A stretch of DNA of 64,000 nucleotides, taken from the NCBI GenBank assembly GCA_009746045.1, contig RPFO01000065.1:4036509-4100508 (forward strand), written 5' to 3'. The stretch comes from Mesostigma viride. Taxonomy: Eukaryota > Streptophyta > Mesostigmatophyceae > Mesostigmatales > Mesostigmataceae. Position numbers and translations under genes: made by a program. Positions 1 to 9,905 of the stretch are shown one piece after another (the first letter of the stretch is position 1; each line of letters starts with the position of its first letter). Under the pieces are notes generated by a model, which did not search any database, had not been told where the DNA came from, and was given only the letters and a program-made list of their open reading frames with translations.

Positions 1-786
1 CGCAGCAGTCCAGCGCAGGATTAAACTCGACGATTAAGCCCAGGCAGTAAACCGCCTTGATGGAACCGGAACATCGTTGTAATTTGAGTTAAAGCGCAAT
101 GTGTAGGGATAGATAGATTCCAATGCGCGCGGATAGATTCATCATGAGAATGGTTGGAATGGAGCTTGGTTAAAAATATAGGCTTACAGCACTCGTGCAC
201 GTGAGTGCTTAGACACGAGTTTGCCAAGTCAAGGCAACACACGTGAGACGGGCTCGCAAGAGATCTAACCAGTTGGCACTGGCCTATTCTTTACATACTT
301 GTGCACTGTGCTTTGCTAGGCCTGAGCAGCCTCGTAGGCCTGCTCAGTATTAACACCCCCGGTACAGTATTAACAACCTGTACAGCGTCCAGATCCTATA
401 CAGTAGGTCTGCCATACAGGCACAGTGACCACAGAGTACAGTCCACAGTGATTATTGCGTCTGCACCCACCAATAGTCCAGGACTAAGCCTGCGGTACCA
501 ACAGACCACAGGTTAAGGTTCCTATTTCCTGCGTACGACGTATTAATCCAATACCGTCGTAGGTTCAGCACCTAATTCCTGTCAGCCCAGGAATTACTGT
601 CGACCCCATATGCCGTCGGCACATATTCACGCACGACTTAGAAGAATAGCCGGCTCGCGCTCGCGCGCGACCGGGAAGTCGGAACACCATAACTTTCTTG
701 ATACTTGTCGGAATGAACTCGTTCCGGTGCCGCTGGAATCGTAGAGATATGCCGAATCAGGAACACGCCAATGCGCTTGGCGTTAA
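1..786. other. Unassigned left flank
   Basis: I see no convincing gene here. The reading frame of the integrase that follows is closed by a TAA at 784-786. No sequence in this stretch resembles the LTR at 4831-5401, so the 5' LTR and the 5' part of the retroelement are missing or lie outside the window. Short pyrimidine-purine repeats such as 'acagtattaaca' near 340-380 are the only visible structure. Confidence 0.5.
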
Positions 787-810
787 CTCCTAGTAGCCCG
801 CTCTTATTAC

Positions 811-2064
811 TGGCCTTCCCTTTATAAGGATGTGGATGAGTATGTTAGAACTTGTCAATCTTGCCAGGAAATGAAACCCAATAATGTAGGACAGATAGCA
901 GAACCTAGGACCTTGCCTGACCCTATCATGCCTTGGGATTCTATCATGATGGATTTTGTAGGACCTTTTAGAAAGAATGATAGGGGCAATGCCCAAATCC
1001 TTGTGTTCATAGATCGTTTTACTCGTATGTGCCATCTTGTGCCGTGTCCTTTAGAACTCACCGCACGTGATTGCGCACGCCTATACCTCAATAATGTATA
1101 TAGATATCATGGATTGAGTAGGCAGTTTATTAGTGATAAGGATAAATTATTTACCTCAGATTTTTGGCAGCAGTTTTTCGCTGCCATCGGTACCAAGGTT
1201 ACCTACGGTACTGCCTACCACTCCTCCTCCTCTCATTTAGTAGAGCGTCTTAATAGAGTAGTAGAAGAAGCGCTTAGGCACTATGTTAATGGCTCGGGTA
1301 GTGATTGGGAGGATTATTTATGTTTGGTAGAGTTCTCCCTCAACAATTGTCCCCAAGCTGCGCATGGATATACGCCCTTCTTCTTAGATACTGGGAGACA
1401 GCCCCTTACCCCTACCTCTCTCTTAGCTAGTCCTCTACGGGACAAGGATGATGTGTCCCGAGATACTGTAGAAGGTGTACAGTCCTTACTAGATAGAATG
1501 AAAACTGCTCATGACCACGCGATCTCAGGGTATCAAAAAGCTCAGGCTAAGTACCTTGCTAGGTTGCGTGCCTCCTTAGATAGACGAGCACCTGAGATAG
1601 AAGTAGGAGATCTAGTATTAGTAGAAGGCCCCCGTGTTGGCCGTTTTGCTCATAAGTTTGAAGCAGAACTGAAGGTCAAACTTAGGCCTGCCTTCTTAGG
1701 ACCCTTCCATGTGTTGTCTAGGGTAGGAAATTTCTTGTATAAGGTCGATATCCCTACCTCTTGGCAAACGCATTCAAACACCTTCCATAGGAGCCAGCTT
1801 AAACTGTACCACCCTAGTACGTTCGCTGGCAGGGAGTTAGCGCCTGCCCCTTTAGAGCATAATCCTGACACTGGGGAAGTAGAAGACGAAGTAGAAAGCA
1901 TCGTGGCCCATCGAGATATCAAAAAGGGCCGCGGTACCCAGCGTCAGTATAAAGTGAAGTGGATGTATGCTCGTAGTGAAGTAGATAAGGTTTGGTATAC
2001 GGAGAGTGAGCTAGATGGGTGTAGTCGCCTGCTGCAGGAATATAAAACCCTGCACAAGCTCTAG
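811..2064 (+). CDS. Ty3/Gypsy integrase with chromodomain (partial pol)
   Basis: This is the integrase part of a retrotransposon polyprotein, which joins element cDNA to host DNA. The frame is open from 787. The usable match begins near 811 with a WP-x-L-Y-K-D-V segment just before the second half of the HHCC zinc module (YVRTCQSCQ). Counting from the GTG at 832, the catalytic triad is D41 (MMDFVGPF), D102 (ISDKDKLF) and E138 (VERLNRVVEE), exactly 35 residues between the last two, as in DD35E integrases. A GPF module (FLGPFHVL) follows. The last ~60 residues form a chromodomain (YKVKWMYARSEVDKVWY), which in related elements targets methylated histone H3. The protein ends at 2062-2064. Codon use is AT-richer than in the ORF that follows. 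It is fragmentary because RT and RNase H are missing. Confidence 0.9.
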   Translation, partial: WPSLYKDVDEYVRTCQSCQEMKPNNVGQIAEPRTLPDPIMPWDSIMMDFVGPFRKNDRGNAQILVFIDRFTRMCHLVPCPLELTARDCARLYLNNVYRYHGLSRQFISDKDKLFTSDFWQQFFAAIGTKVTYGTAYHSSSSHLVERLNRVVEEALRHYVNGSGSDWEDYLCLVEFSLNNCPQAAHGYTPFFLDTGRQPLTPTSLLASPLRDKDDVSRDTVEGVQSLLDRMKTAHDHAISGYQKAQAKYLARLRASLDRRAPEIEVGDLVLVEGPRVGRFAHKFEAELKVKLRPAFLGPFHVLSRVGNFLYKVDIPTSWQTHSNTFHRSQLKLYHPSTFAGRELAPAPLEHNPDTGEVEDEVESIVAHRDIKKGRGTQRQYKVKWMYARSEVDKVWYTESELDGCSRLLQEYKTLHKL

Positions 2065-2140
2065 TCGTAGGCCTTCTCCTCTCTTATGTTATGTCTGCTG
2101 TCGACGGGTGGTTGGTTGTCCCCTCCCCTCCGCAGCCGTC

Positions 2141-4453
2141 ATGACAGAGCCTACCCCTCCGGCTGAGAGCCCGCTGCCGTCCCTGCCCCTACCGGACCCT
2201 GAGCTGTATTTCGAGGCCCTTCCGGGCCGTTGGGTGTCGCGATCATGTTACCGGGGTGGCGTTGTGCAGCCGGCCCTTCAGGCCCAACATGCGAGCTTAG
2301 TCAGGGCGGCCCTCTTCGGGGTCACGTGGTATGGTCCTTCCCCTGATGAGCCGCACCAGCTTGTCCTGCACGGTTTCGATGATGCCGGACACTGTTTGTT
2401 GGGGTGTGGTTCCAGCTGTCCCGCCTTGGGGCAGATAGATGCGGTTCTCCGGTGTTGCCGTGTGTTCTCCTACCTCTCCACTCCTGTGGGCCGTACCTGC
2501 CTACGGGAGGTGTTCCCGTGGCTTCCAGCTGAGGGTGATGCTGAGGTAGACGAGAACCCCTGCGACCTTTTACGGGCCGTAGAGTTCATGGAGATAGCTG
2601 ATCAGTCGGCGGGACTAGCGGTTAGTGGTCCTACCCCTTCGGGCGCCCCAGCCGAGGTACATTATACTCCAGATTATTCTGCCTCGAGCGCTGCGTCCGC
2701 CTCCTCGGTGTCTGTCCCTCCCTCTCCGGTCCCGTCGTCCCCTCGGTCGACCCGGGATGTCGCAGTGGAGCCTACCCCTTCGGGTTTGCCTGATCCTCTT
2801 TCGGCGACGGTCTCGGCTATGCAGGCTCAGATCCAGTCTTTGACCACGGCGTTTGGGGCCTTCCTTGCGGCCCAGGCGCAGGTCCCGGCCACGCCGGCTG
2901 GATCCGCGCCCCCTACCCCTTCTGTCGCCCCGGCGACTACGGCTTCGCCCGCGCCCCCGCCTGCGCCCGCGGTCGCTGTGGTTCCGGCGGCTCCTGCGAC
3001 TCCTGCTGCCTCTGCGCCTGTTACCGCTCTACCTGCGCCTACGCGGGAGTCTCCTGCCCCTGTTAGCTCGCCCTCCGTCGCTGCTTCCGAGCCTCCTCCC
3101 GCTCAGGCGCAGACGTCGCGGGGTTTCTTTGGCGATACTAGCGGGCTTCCCAGACTTTGGGAGGGTGGTCCTCCGCAGAGGATTCCGGTTCCTGACTGGG
3201 GCCTGGATGGTAGTCAATCTTATGCAGGACTGCCTGTCCCTACGGGCCCCATTTTCAACATGTGGCCTGAGGGTGCACCGGCAACGGAGACCGGCGCGCC
3301 TGCGTCGTTGGTGGGTCCGTCACGGCCCTCTCTGGCTTCAGGTCCGGCGCGACCTCCTGTTTTACCAGTGCCCCCTGCGTCGGTGTCGGCTCCTGCCCCT
3401 GCGTCAGCCCCTGCTCCGGTCCCTCCTCCTTCGGCCTCGCGGTCTTTGGCCGCGGTTGTTCGGTCCACCGGTCAGGATCCTCGCGCCACCCGCGCTGCCG
3501 ATTCCCTCAGGGAGTTGTCCCAGGGTGATCGGGACAGGGCTCCTTCTGTGGTGCACGCGACGCCGGAGTCGCGTGACACGCCCATTCCGGGGTATGGTAT
3601 GTCCGCACTCGCCTGCCGACAGTGTGACCTGCCGCGCGCCTCTGCTGAGCTTGCCATCTCTCCCATGTCCTATGGGTTCTCCCAGGTGTGTCGGGCGCCC
3701 CGGGATCGTGGCCTACCCATTGAGACTGATCGGCCTCCGTTCGACATGGTTATTTTAGCTGATCCGGTGTTCGAGGGTGAGATCCTGGTCCGGCGCGTCC
3801 TGTATCGCTGGGCGAGGCGCCACAACGACTTGGACACCTACGGTGGGTTTCAGTGGGCTTACCCTCCCCCTCTGGGCATTATGGCTTCGGATGCCCTTAC
3901 AGTAGAGTTTCCTGCGGTGCCGGGTGCGGCGTACACTACGGTCCTCCAGCCCATCCTTGAGTGGGATGCCCGCCGCCCGGCGCCTATCCCGGGCCAGGGT
4001 CTAGACTCCCGCGGTCACCCTCCTCCTCGTGCCAGCGACTACCTAGAGACATTCGGGTCGCGACAGTGTGTTCGTCGGTGGCGCTCCCGCGAGGTTCGGC
4101 ACATCCGGTTGTGGCCGTCCAACGTGGAGCCCCTGGTGGACCTGTTCTTCCCGACGGGTCTGCGCCCTCGGATTCGGTATCATTGCCTCCTCCTGCGGGC
4201 CCTTTGCCTGATCGCGGTAGAGCCTTTCCTTCGCCTCTTTGCCTGTGGCTTTCTGGACTGGGCCCGTGGCCAGGTCGTCCTCACGCAGCATAGGTATTAC
4301 TGGGCCTTCCTGGGCCTCTTTCCTGACGGCGTGTGGGCCGATGTTTTCCTCACTGTAGATAGGCATGACAATGTTGAGGATGTGGCTCACTACCAGGCCT
4401 ACCTGGAGGTCCTGCTGGCCTCTCGTGGCACTTACCAGACGGATGGCCACTAG
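2141..4453 (+). CDS. Unknown GC-rich ORF downstream of pol in the Gypsy element
   Basis: The ORF encodes about 770 residues from the ATG at 2141. The frame is open from 2015 and overlaps the integrase end in another frame. The N-terminal ~200 residues are globular and rich in Cys and Trp (e.g. FEALPGRWVSRSCYRGG). A ~250-residue Pro/Ala/Ser-rich linker follows, and then a second globular part with many Trp, Arg and Leu up to the stop at 4453. I recognise no domain and see no signal peptide or convincing fusion/transmembrane segment, so I do not call it an envelope protein. It sits between pol and the polypurine tract, where some Gypsy elements carry an extra ORF. Composition changes sharply from AT-leaning integrase codons to GC-rich codons. 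It could be a displaced gag-like protein or a captured host gene. The integrity of the ORF over 2.3 kb argues for recent selection. Confidence 0.6.
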   Translation: MTEPTPPAESPLPSLPLPDPELYFEALPGRWVSRSCYRGGVVQPALQAQHASLVRAALFGVTWYGPSPDEPHQLVLHGFDDAGHCLLGCGSSCPALGQIDAVLRCCRVFSYLSTPVGRTCLREVFPWLPAEGDAEVDENPCDLLRAVEFMEIADQSAGLAVSGPTPSGAPAEVHYTPDYSASSAASASSVSVPPSPVPSSPRSTRDVAVEPTPSGLPDPLSATVSAMQAQIQSLTTAFGAFLAAQAQVPATPAGSAPPTPSVAPATTASPAPPPAPAVAVVPAAPATPAASAPVTALPAPTRESPAPVSSPSVAASEPPPAQAQTSRGFFGDTSGLPRLWEGGPPQRIPVPDWGLDGSQSYAGLPVPTGPIFNMWPEGAPATETGAPASLVGPSRPSLASGPARPPVLPVPPASVSAPAPASAPAPVPPPSASRSLAAVVRSTGQDPRATRAADSLRELSQGDRDRAPSVVHATPESRDTPIPGYGMSALACRQCDLPRASAELAISPMSYGFSQVCRAPRDRGLPIETDRPPFDMVILADPVFEGEILVRRVLYRWARRHNDLDTYGGFQWAYPPPLGIMASDALTVEFPAVPGAAYTTVLQPILEWDARRPAPIPGQGLDSRGHPPPRASDYLETFGSRQCVRRWRSREVRHIRLWPSNVEPLVDLFFPTGLRPRIRYHCLLLRALCLIAVEPFLRLFACGFLDWARGQVVLTQHRYYWAFLGLFPDGVWADVFLTVDRHDNVEDVAHYQAYLEVLLASRGTYQTDGH

Positions 4454-4818
4454 ATAGAGGGCCTTAGGCCCGACCTGAGGGTGTTGTCCCTCCGGTATGT
4501 AGAGTCGCCCTCATATTCTGGCCAGTTGGTTGGCTGTTCTTGGTCCTTAGCGCTGATGTGTTTACTCTGTGTGTCCTGCCCAGTGCCGTCCCCCCCGGCC
4601 AGGACTCCGTTCCAGGCAGTTAGGGGAACCTACCACCAGGCTTGGTGCTGGCTAACCCTACACCACCCGGCGTGGTGGTGGAGACCGTGTGAACTATTGG
4701 TGCTTTGTATCTGGGATGGTCTATCGATTGTGTTGGTGTGTGCTGGGTGCGTTAGGATTATTTTCCTACCCCTCTGGTTCCCTCCTCTCTGCGTAGGGAG
4801 AGGGCTCCCTACCTTTTG

Positions 4819-4830
4819 TGGGGGGGGAGG
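4819..4830 (+). other. Polypurine tract (plus-strand primer)
   Basis: A run of G with one A (tggggggggagg) lies directly before the first base of the LTR at 4831. This is the expected place and composition of the plus-strand priming site of an LTR retrotransposon. Confidence 0.75.
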
Positions 4831-5401
4831 TGTTACGTCGCGTAACAATTCGTTGTAGTTACGGACGTAAATTAGGTCCTTGGCCTCGGTTGTTCCTAGG
4901 TTACGTGCAGTTCTAGTTTGGACATGATTGTCCCCGTAACAGTACTGTGGTATAGTGGGTGCCTTTGGGCGCCGCGCCGCGTACTATATTAGTGGTCCTT
5001 ATCCTTTTGTAGAATGTAGTGGACAGGCGTGCATCTGTGCACCTGCTTGTGTTTCTGTGTTTCTGCAGGCGAGGGCCAGGTCGGCCCGAGCCTGTTGGAC
5101 CGTTGGTGACCATTTATGCACGTTCCACTCCTTGTGTGGTCACTCGGCGTGTGTTAAATGAATTAGCACATATTAGCTTGGGTCACGGCAGTTTAGTTGT
5201 GTTTCCTTCCTCTTTTCCTGGAGTAAACGGGTTTGATTAAATGGCCTATGGCGTATTACAGTAGTACATATGTAAATGCATTGAGATCTGGTTCGTCTCG
5301 GTCGTCTTTCGCTAGGGGTGTAAATAGAAGCAGCCTCACTAGTTTAGGTAGTATCAGGACAGGTAGAGGTAGAGGTGGCGGCCGAGGCTTGCGGCGTAAC
5401 A
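4831..5401 (+). repeat. 3' LTR of the Gypsy element
   Basis: The 571-bp segment begins TGTTACG and ends CGTAACA, so the ends are short inverted repeats of the TG...CA type typical of LTRs. It starts immediately after the polypurine tract. A TATA-like stretch (tactatatta) lies near 4981. No matching 5' LTR is present in the window. Confidence 0.8.
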
Positions 5402-5984
5402 ATGCTCCCCCCTTACCCGGGCATAGCGTGATAGACCATGAGGGTGCAGGTGCCCTGGTGCACCTAGAGCAGGGGTAGCTTACATTCCCACCCTTGCATG
5501 AAGTAGCCTAGAATGTATTAAAAGCCATATGCCCCTTCTCAGGGCTATGTGCTACATCTACTCCCAACGGAGTGATGTTGATAATAGCTCCCGTCGCCGT
5601 TGTTGCTGCGCCAGGGTCAAGTTGTCGTCCAAGGTGAAGGGAGTGTCCTCGAGCCGCTTGCGGCGTCTGAGAAACGAATTCTTGTCGATCCGATGGGCTC
5701 TTAAAGATGAGAAGAAGCGGGGGCGCCCCTGCCTTACCTGGTGTGCGGGGAAGGCGGTGGGCGACCAGCTTAATCTCACCAAGAAGGCGGCCCATGCGAT
5801 CAAGGATTTTTCTCTCAAACGCACGTGCAAGCTTCTCAGAATTCTCACCTTCCTCCATGTCGAAGTTCTTGAGGATGGCGTTAAGGCTGCATGTGCTTGG
5901 CGAGCTTGGCCTCCTCGCGGAGGTCGAGCGTCTGCTGCTGGAGCTGTGCTGCAACGGCGGAGGTGGTGCAGGTGGTGTGTTGCT
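5402..5984 (-). mobile_element. LINE A fragment (ORF1 and flanking 3' signature), split by a DNA transposon
   Basis: The stretch resembles the ORF1 region of the longer LINE at 40.1-45.5 kb. On the minus strand near 5560-5900 a frame includes the TLAQQQRRREL-type segment and the KLARAFERKILDRMG segment, both with counterparts in the LINE at 44.1-44.6 kb. The first ~130 bases hold the LINE 3'-type sequence ('gccccttctcagggctatgtgc', partly) that recurs at 40.1 and 45.85 kb. The LINE sequence continues at 9453-9535 after the inserted element. Frameshifts make it non-functional. Confidence 0.75.
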
Positions 5985-5987
5985 TAA

Positions 5988-8900
5988 CCCGTGTTTTTTT
6001 AATTAGAACGCGATATATCGCGTTGTAAGCTTTTTTTAGAACGCGTATAGCACCTAAGGAAAAATTTTTTTCATGGTCATGTATATACTTTCCTGAAAGC
6101 CCATAAATCAAAGGATTTTTTGAGCTACTCAGACCTACAAACTGCTTATTCATTAGAGAGATACACTGGTTTGAATACAGGGGGGTCTGACCATGACCGC
6201 GATTTCTTGACCCTAGGTCACAAGTCATGCGCTTATTCACAAATGGTTCATGAAAAAAATCTGGCTTCTTGCACGAGCTATGGGCAACATATGCAGGCTC
6301 TGTGAAACAAAACTCAGGCCCATTGGGCCACTGGAGCTATTTTTCATTAGCATCACAATTACAACGCAGTACAACGCAGTGGGAAACATGAGAGCCCTTG
6401 ACAACATTACGCAACGACCCGAGCCCCATAAACGGGGCCATAGTGAGCTTGGAGGGTCAAAACGTTGAAAAAAGGTGTTGTATAAGTTATACAGCATCAA
6501 ACATGCATCAAACATCATGACTGGATGACCTAATATGACTGAATCAGGCAGCCATAGCCAAAGCATCATCCACTCTCACAACGTGTTGAGCACATGCCTC
6601 GTGGGAATGGAGGTGCTGGGTTTTCATTCCATAACGCGTGCAATACTGAAAGAAAGAGGCACGTGTAATGCAAGGCTTGGATAGGTTGAGTGATCCATGA
6701 GCTTACATGCAGGCAAAGATGACGCTGGAATGCATGCTAGCAAATGGTGGCAAGATGCTAACAACACATGATTATACACCATGATTATGGGCACCCAGCT
6801 GATCTTCTTGCACAATCAACGCAGTATAAACCATCAACATCCAATCCTCACGATATATGAACGGCTTGACGACGTATACAGCACCTAAATACTGCACAAC
6901 TGCAACCTGCTATGGCTGACATGCAAGCAACGTCGAGTAGGATGGCGGTCTTAGAGAGGCTGGGCAGAGGTCGGTAGAAATAAGTGGAAAACTGGCAGAA
7001 ACTAGGTAGAAACACGATATACTTACGCCTGCAAGCACTATTGAGCCGGTGGCAGAGGCCATTTCCAGGAAAATACAGCATACCGTAGCAATAGCCACGG
7101 TCACGCCTTACGCTATTTGCAGGCACCATCATGCCCGGAGCTATCCAATAAAAGTCTGCACAAATCTCGGTTTAGCCGAGAGTCCGGGCGTTCGGAATGA
7201 ATAAACATGTGTTAACTCGTCGTCTGTCCCTGGTCCTCTACGGAGGACTGAGTTGAACTCAGTCCTCTCTAGAGGACCGAGTTTTTGGGTTTCGTAGAAA
7301 ATTCGCCCCGGTCAGAATGTTTGACAAAAAAATTCTCTCAAAATTTATTCAAATACTACGTGAAAAGATCTTTCTTGGACATATTTTTGGGATTTTTTTT
7401 GATTTGGTATGAGCGGCTAAATGTACGGTCAAAGTACAGGTGGTAAGGGTACTTTTCCACGTGAAACGCGAGTTCCGGAAATGCACGACCTAGCCATGGC
7501 GGCTCGCGCCCATGCATGCAGTTTACGTTTGCGGACGAGTTAGCTGTCCAAACTCAGGAAATAGATTTAACATGCCCTAAAGATGATAAAAATACATTTT
7601 TAGCTCGCGGGGATGCGATTTACCCGGTGTCGGCACTGTTCTTGCTGGAAAAAACTGCGATAAGGCAGGTCGACGGAATTGATGACTGCGCTTGCTTTCC
7701 GGCGAAATTTCAATGGCTGATAGGATTCTTTCTACATTTTAACATGCATTGTATTAGAATAAATTGAGTGACAGTATAGATTTGAGTATTTCGACCATTC
7801 TGTCACTTCATGGTCTATGTGCCGCAAAGTGCCACTTTTGCGGGCACCGCCTGGGCCAAGGTAACGCTAGCCGTGCCAGGTAAAGCCGGATAATCGTTGC
7901 CTCTTCGTTTCTTGATGTTCGTACATGAGTTTAAGCTTGCGAGGCGTTGTCAGGTTCAAGTCTTGATGCTCTTTCTTGACCGTTGCCTGCCCTCTCTAAA
8001 ACCCCCTTTTCAGATGATGTTATCAGGCATTTGCCTTGACCCAGTGTAGTTGTGCAGGGTTTTAGGAGCTGTGCAGGTTTAAACACCTTCATAGATGTTA
8101 GTTATTCTTTTGCTACGTTCATACTGCATGATTTTGAGGCCACGGGCCGCGTCAAGGGTGCATTCAAGCTTTTACGGGTGAGTGAAAAGTCTTGGTGACA
8201 AACCACTGCCATCATGTGCCAGCAACTATGTTGGCCACATCATGGCAAGGCAAAACAGTTATAGCCATATCTATTGTTGTTAGAAACAATGGAAATATGC
8301 TTAACCTACCCATTATATTGGTGGTTGACACTTATAACATAACCCTTTGTTGGTAGGGTATCCAAGCCCATTCCCTACATGCATGCATAGGCTCTCACTA
8401 CATGATAAGGTATGATATACCTGAAGTATGATGATGCAAGTGTGTTGTCCTGTAATGCTTGAAGGGAAATGAGTTGATTGGGATGGTTGGTGGCCACGGT
8501 GGTGTGTAGTATGACCGCACTTACATGCTAGCAAAGTTAGCAAAAGCCCCATTCCTCTCCTGAGGACTGAGAGTTTTTTAATTGTTTCAGGCAGTTGCAG
8601 TGGCCAAATCGAGCCCAGTTTTTTTCCACGTTTCAGGAACTATATTGTTTACATGCCTATATTTTTTCTTCATGCACGAGGATTTGATTGAATTTTTCCC
8701 ACTCGTTCTTATCCCGAAAAATGCAAATTCGCGAGGGGTGCCCATCGTCCGTGTAATTTTCAGGTGTTCGGGTCAAGTTTTCACATATGCAGTATTTTTG
8801 CCAACAAAATGACATCTAGTACACCCCCGATCCACATCAAAACATTTGGGATGGACCCCCCACCTAGTCGCTACACGCGGTTGAAAATTGTCAACTCAGT

Positions 8901-9448
8901 CCTCCTGTGAGGACTGAGTTGGGACAGACGACGAGTTAAGAAGTCGAAACACCATGGAAATACCAAGCATGGTGCCGCAGCAGACCCGAGTCTTGACGTA
9001 ATAATATGTATGCCGGTTTCCAGGGTTTCCGCATGAAAGTTGGGTGAGAAACTGGAAAAAACTACGTTTCCTTTGCCCCAGTACCTCAACAAACTCGTAG
9101 AAACCTAATTATCAACCTTTGAACGCATCATCATGGTCGTGCTACCCAACAGCCACTGAAATTCGCGCGAAAACTGGCGAGATCTACCTGCCGCCATCGC
9201 CGTCGTCTTCACCTTCGTCCCGCGAAAATGCCTGATTTCAGTGGTACATATTTGTTTGCAGCTGTCACAAAAAAAATACCAAAAATACCAGGATTTTTTC
9301 TTGAATTCTATGAGATGTTTCTGACCTATCTTGAAAGTTTCAGACCAAAAATCGCATGTTTAATAGGTTTGCCACGTGTCAGATTACAACGCGATACATC
9401 GCGTTCTAACCCTACAACGCGATGTATCGCGTTGTAAAAAAACACGGG
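5988..9448. mobile_element. piggyBac-like TTAA-flanked DNA element, non-autonomous (3.46 kb)
   Basis: The ends are inverted repeats CCCGTGTTTTTTT, flanked by TTAA at 5984-5987 and 9449-9452. Just inside each end is a palindromic motif of the form AACGCGATRYATCGCGTT: one copy at the left end, two at the right. The flanking LINE sequence is continuous across the insertion. The undisrupted site with a single TTAA can be read in the longer LINE at 44654-44657, which proves duplication of TTAA. Insertion at TTAA with CCC-starting ends is the signature of the piggyBac superfamily. No transposase-sized ORF is present, so this copy depends on another element. A second TTAA element is nested at 7216-8935. 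A nearly identical right end reappears at 63788-64000. Confidence 0.8.
7216..8935. mobile_element. Nested TTAA-flanked DNA element (1.72 kb)
   Basis: Inside the larger TTAA element, the inverted ends CTCGTCGTCTGTCCC face each other and each is flanked by TTAA (7212-7215 and 8936-8939). Next to each terminal repeat lies a self-complementary GAGGACTGAGTT/AACTCAGTCCTC pair, so both ends can fold into a hairpin. There is no transposase-like ORF. The ends differ from those of the outer element, so this is a separate family with the same target preference. Confidence 0.7.
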
Positions 9449-9452
9449 TTAA

Positions 9453-9905
9453 GCAGGTCCGCCCTGCAGGTCTGGGTGGGAGGAGCAGCGCCAGCCGAGC
9501 CAGCGAGGGCTGGCTTGGCGGCAATGTCCTGACATTCCTAAAAGGGTAGGTAAACATGTCATGACCTACCCACAGCAGTTGTTGGCTGACCTAGTGGTCC
9601 CAGCCCCGTTTGAACATCGCATTCACTCCCTCTCTCTTGCTTGGACTGCTATGCAGAACAAGAAGAGGTGTGAGACGATTGTCCAGGCTCACACGCCAGC
9701 CCCTGTGGGCAAGCCCCCCCCCCCCAATAGGATCGAAGGGCCCGGCGCTTTGCTGAGTAGAATAGGGTTTTCCTCGATTAGATTAGCTTAGAGTTAGATT
9801 AGTTTGGGTTCGCGGCTTCGCCCACCTCCATCCATCCAGCAAGGGAATATGTGCTACATGATCTCCCAACGGAGTCATGTTATAATTTAATTTAATTTAA
9901 TAAAA
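9453..9905 (+). mobile_element. LINE A fragments: ORF1 scrap joined to ORF2 C-terminus and 3' tail
   Basis: Bases 9453-9535 continue the LINE ORF1 sequence interrupted at 5984. From about 9536 the strand sense switches to the LINE ORF2 C-terminus: a plus-strand frame reads LLADLVVPAPFEHRIHSL and then WTAMQNKKR, matching LLDDLVVPAQFEYRIHSL and WTAMQDKTR in the LINE at 40.3 kb. The usual 3' sequence ending in a (TTTAA)n-like tail follows at 9885-9903. This is a rearranged junction of two LINE pieces. Confidence 0.75.

Larger units (their letters stand above)
787..5401 (+). mobile_element. Truncated Ty3/Gypsy chromovirus with 3' LTR
   Basis: From left to right the element has a pol remnant (integrase with C-terminal chromodomain), a second long ORF, a polypurine tract and a 3' LTR. 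Protease, reverse transcriptase, RNase H and gag are absent upstream, so this is a left-truncated copy. An integrase ending in a chromodomain is the hallmark of the chromovirus branch of Ty3/Gypsy. The right edge abuts LINE 3' sequence at 5402, so the element entered or recombined next to an older LINE fragment. No target duplication can be tested because the 5' end is not present. Confidence 0.85.

Noticed and set aside
2141-4453. Envelope gene of the Gypsy element
   Set aside because: There is no signal peptide, clear transmembrane anchor or fusion-like segment, and position alone is not enough.
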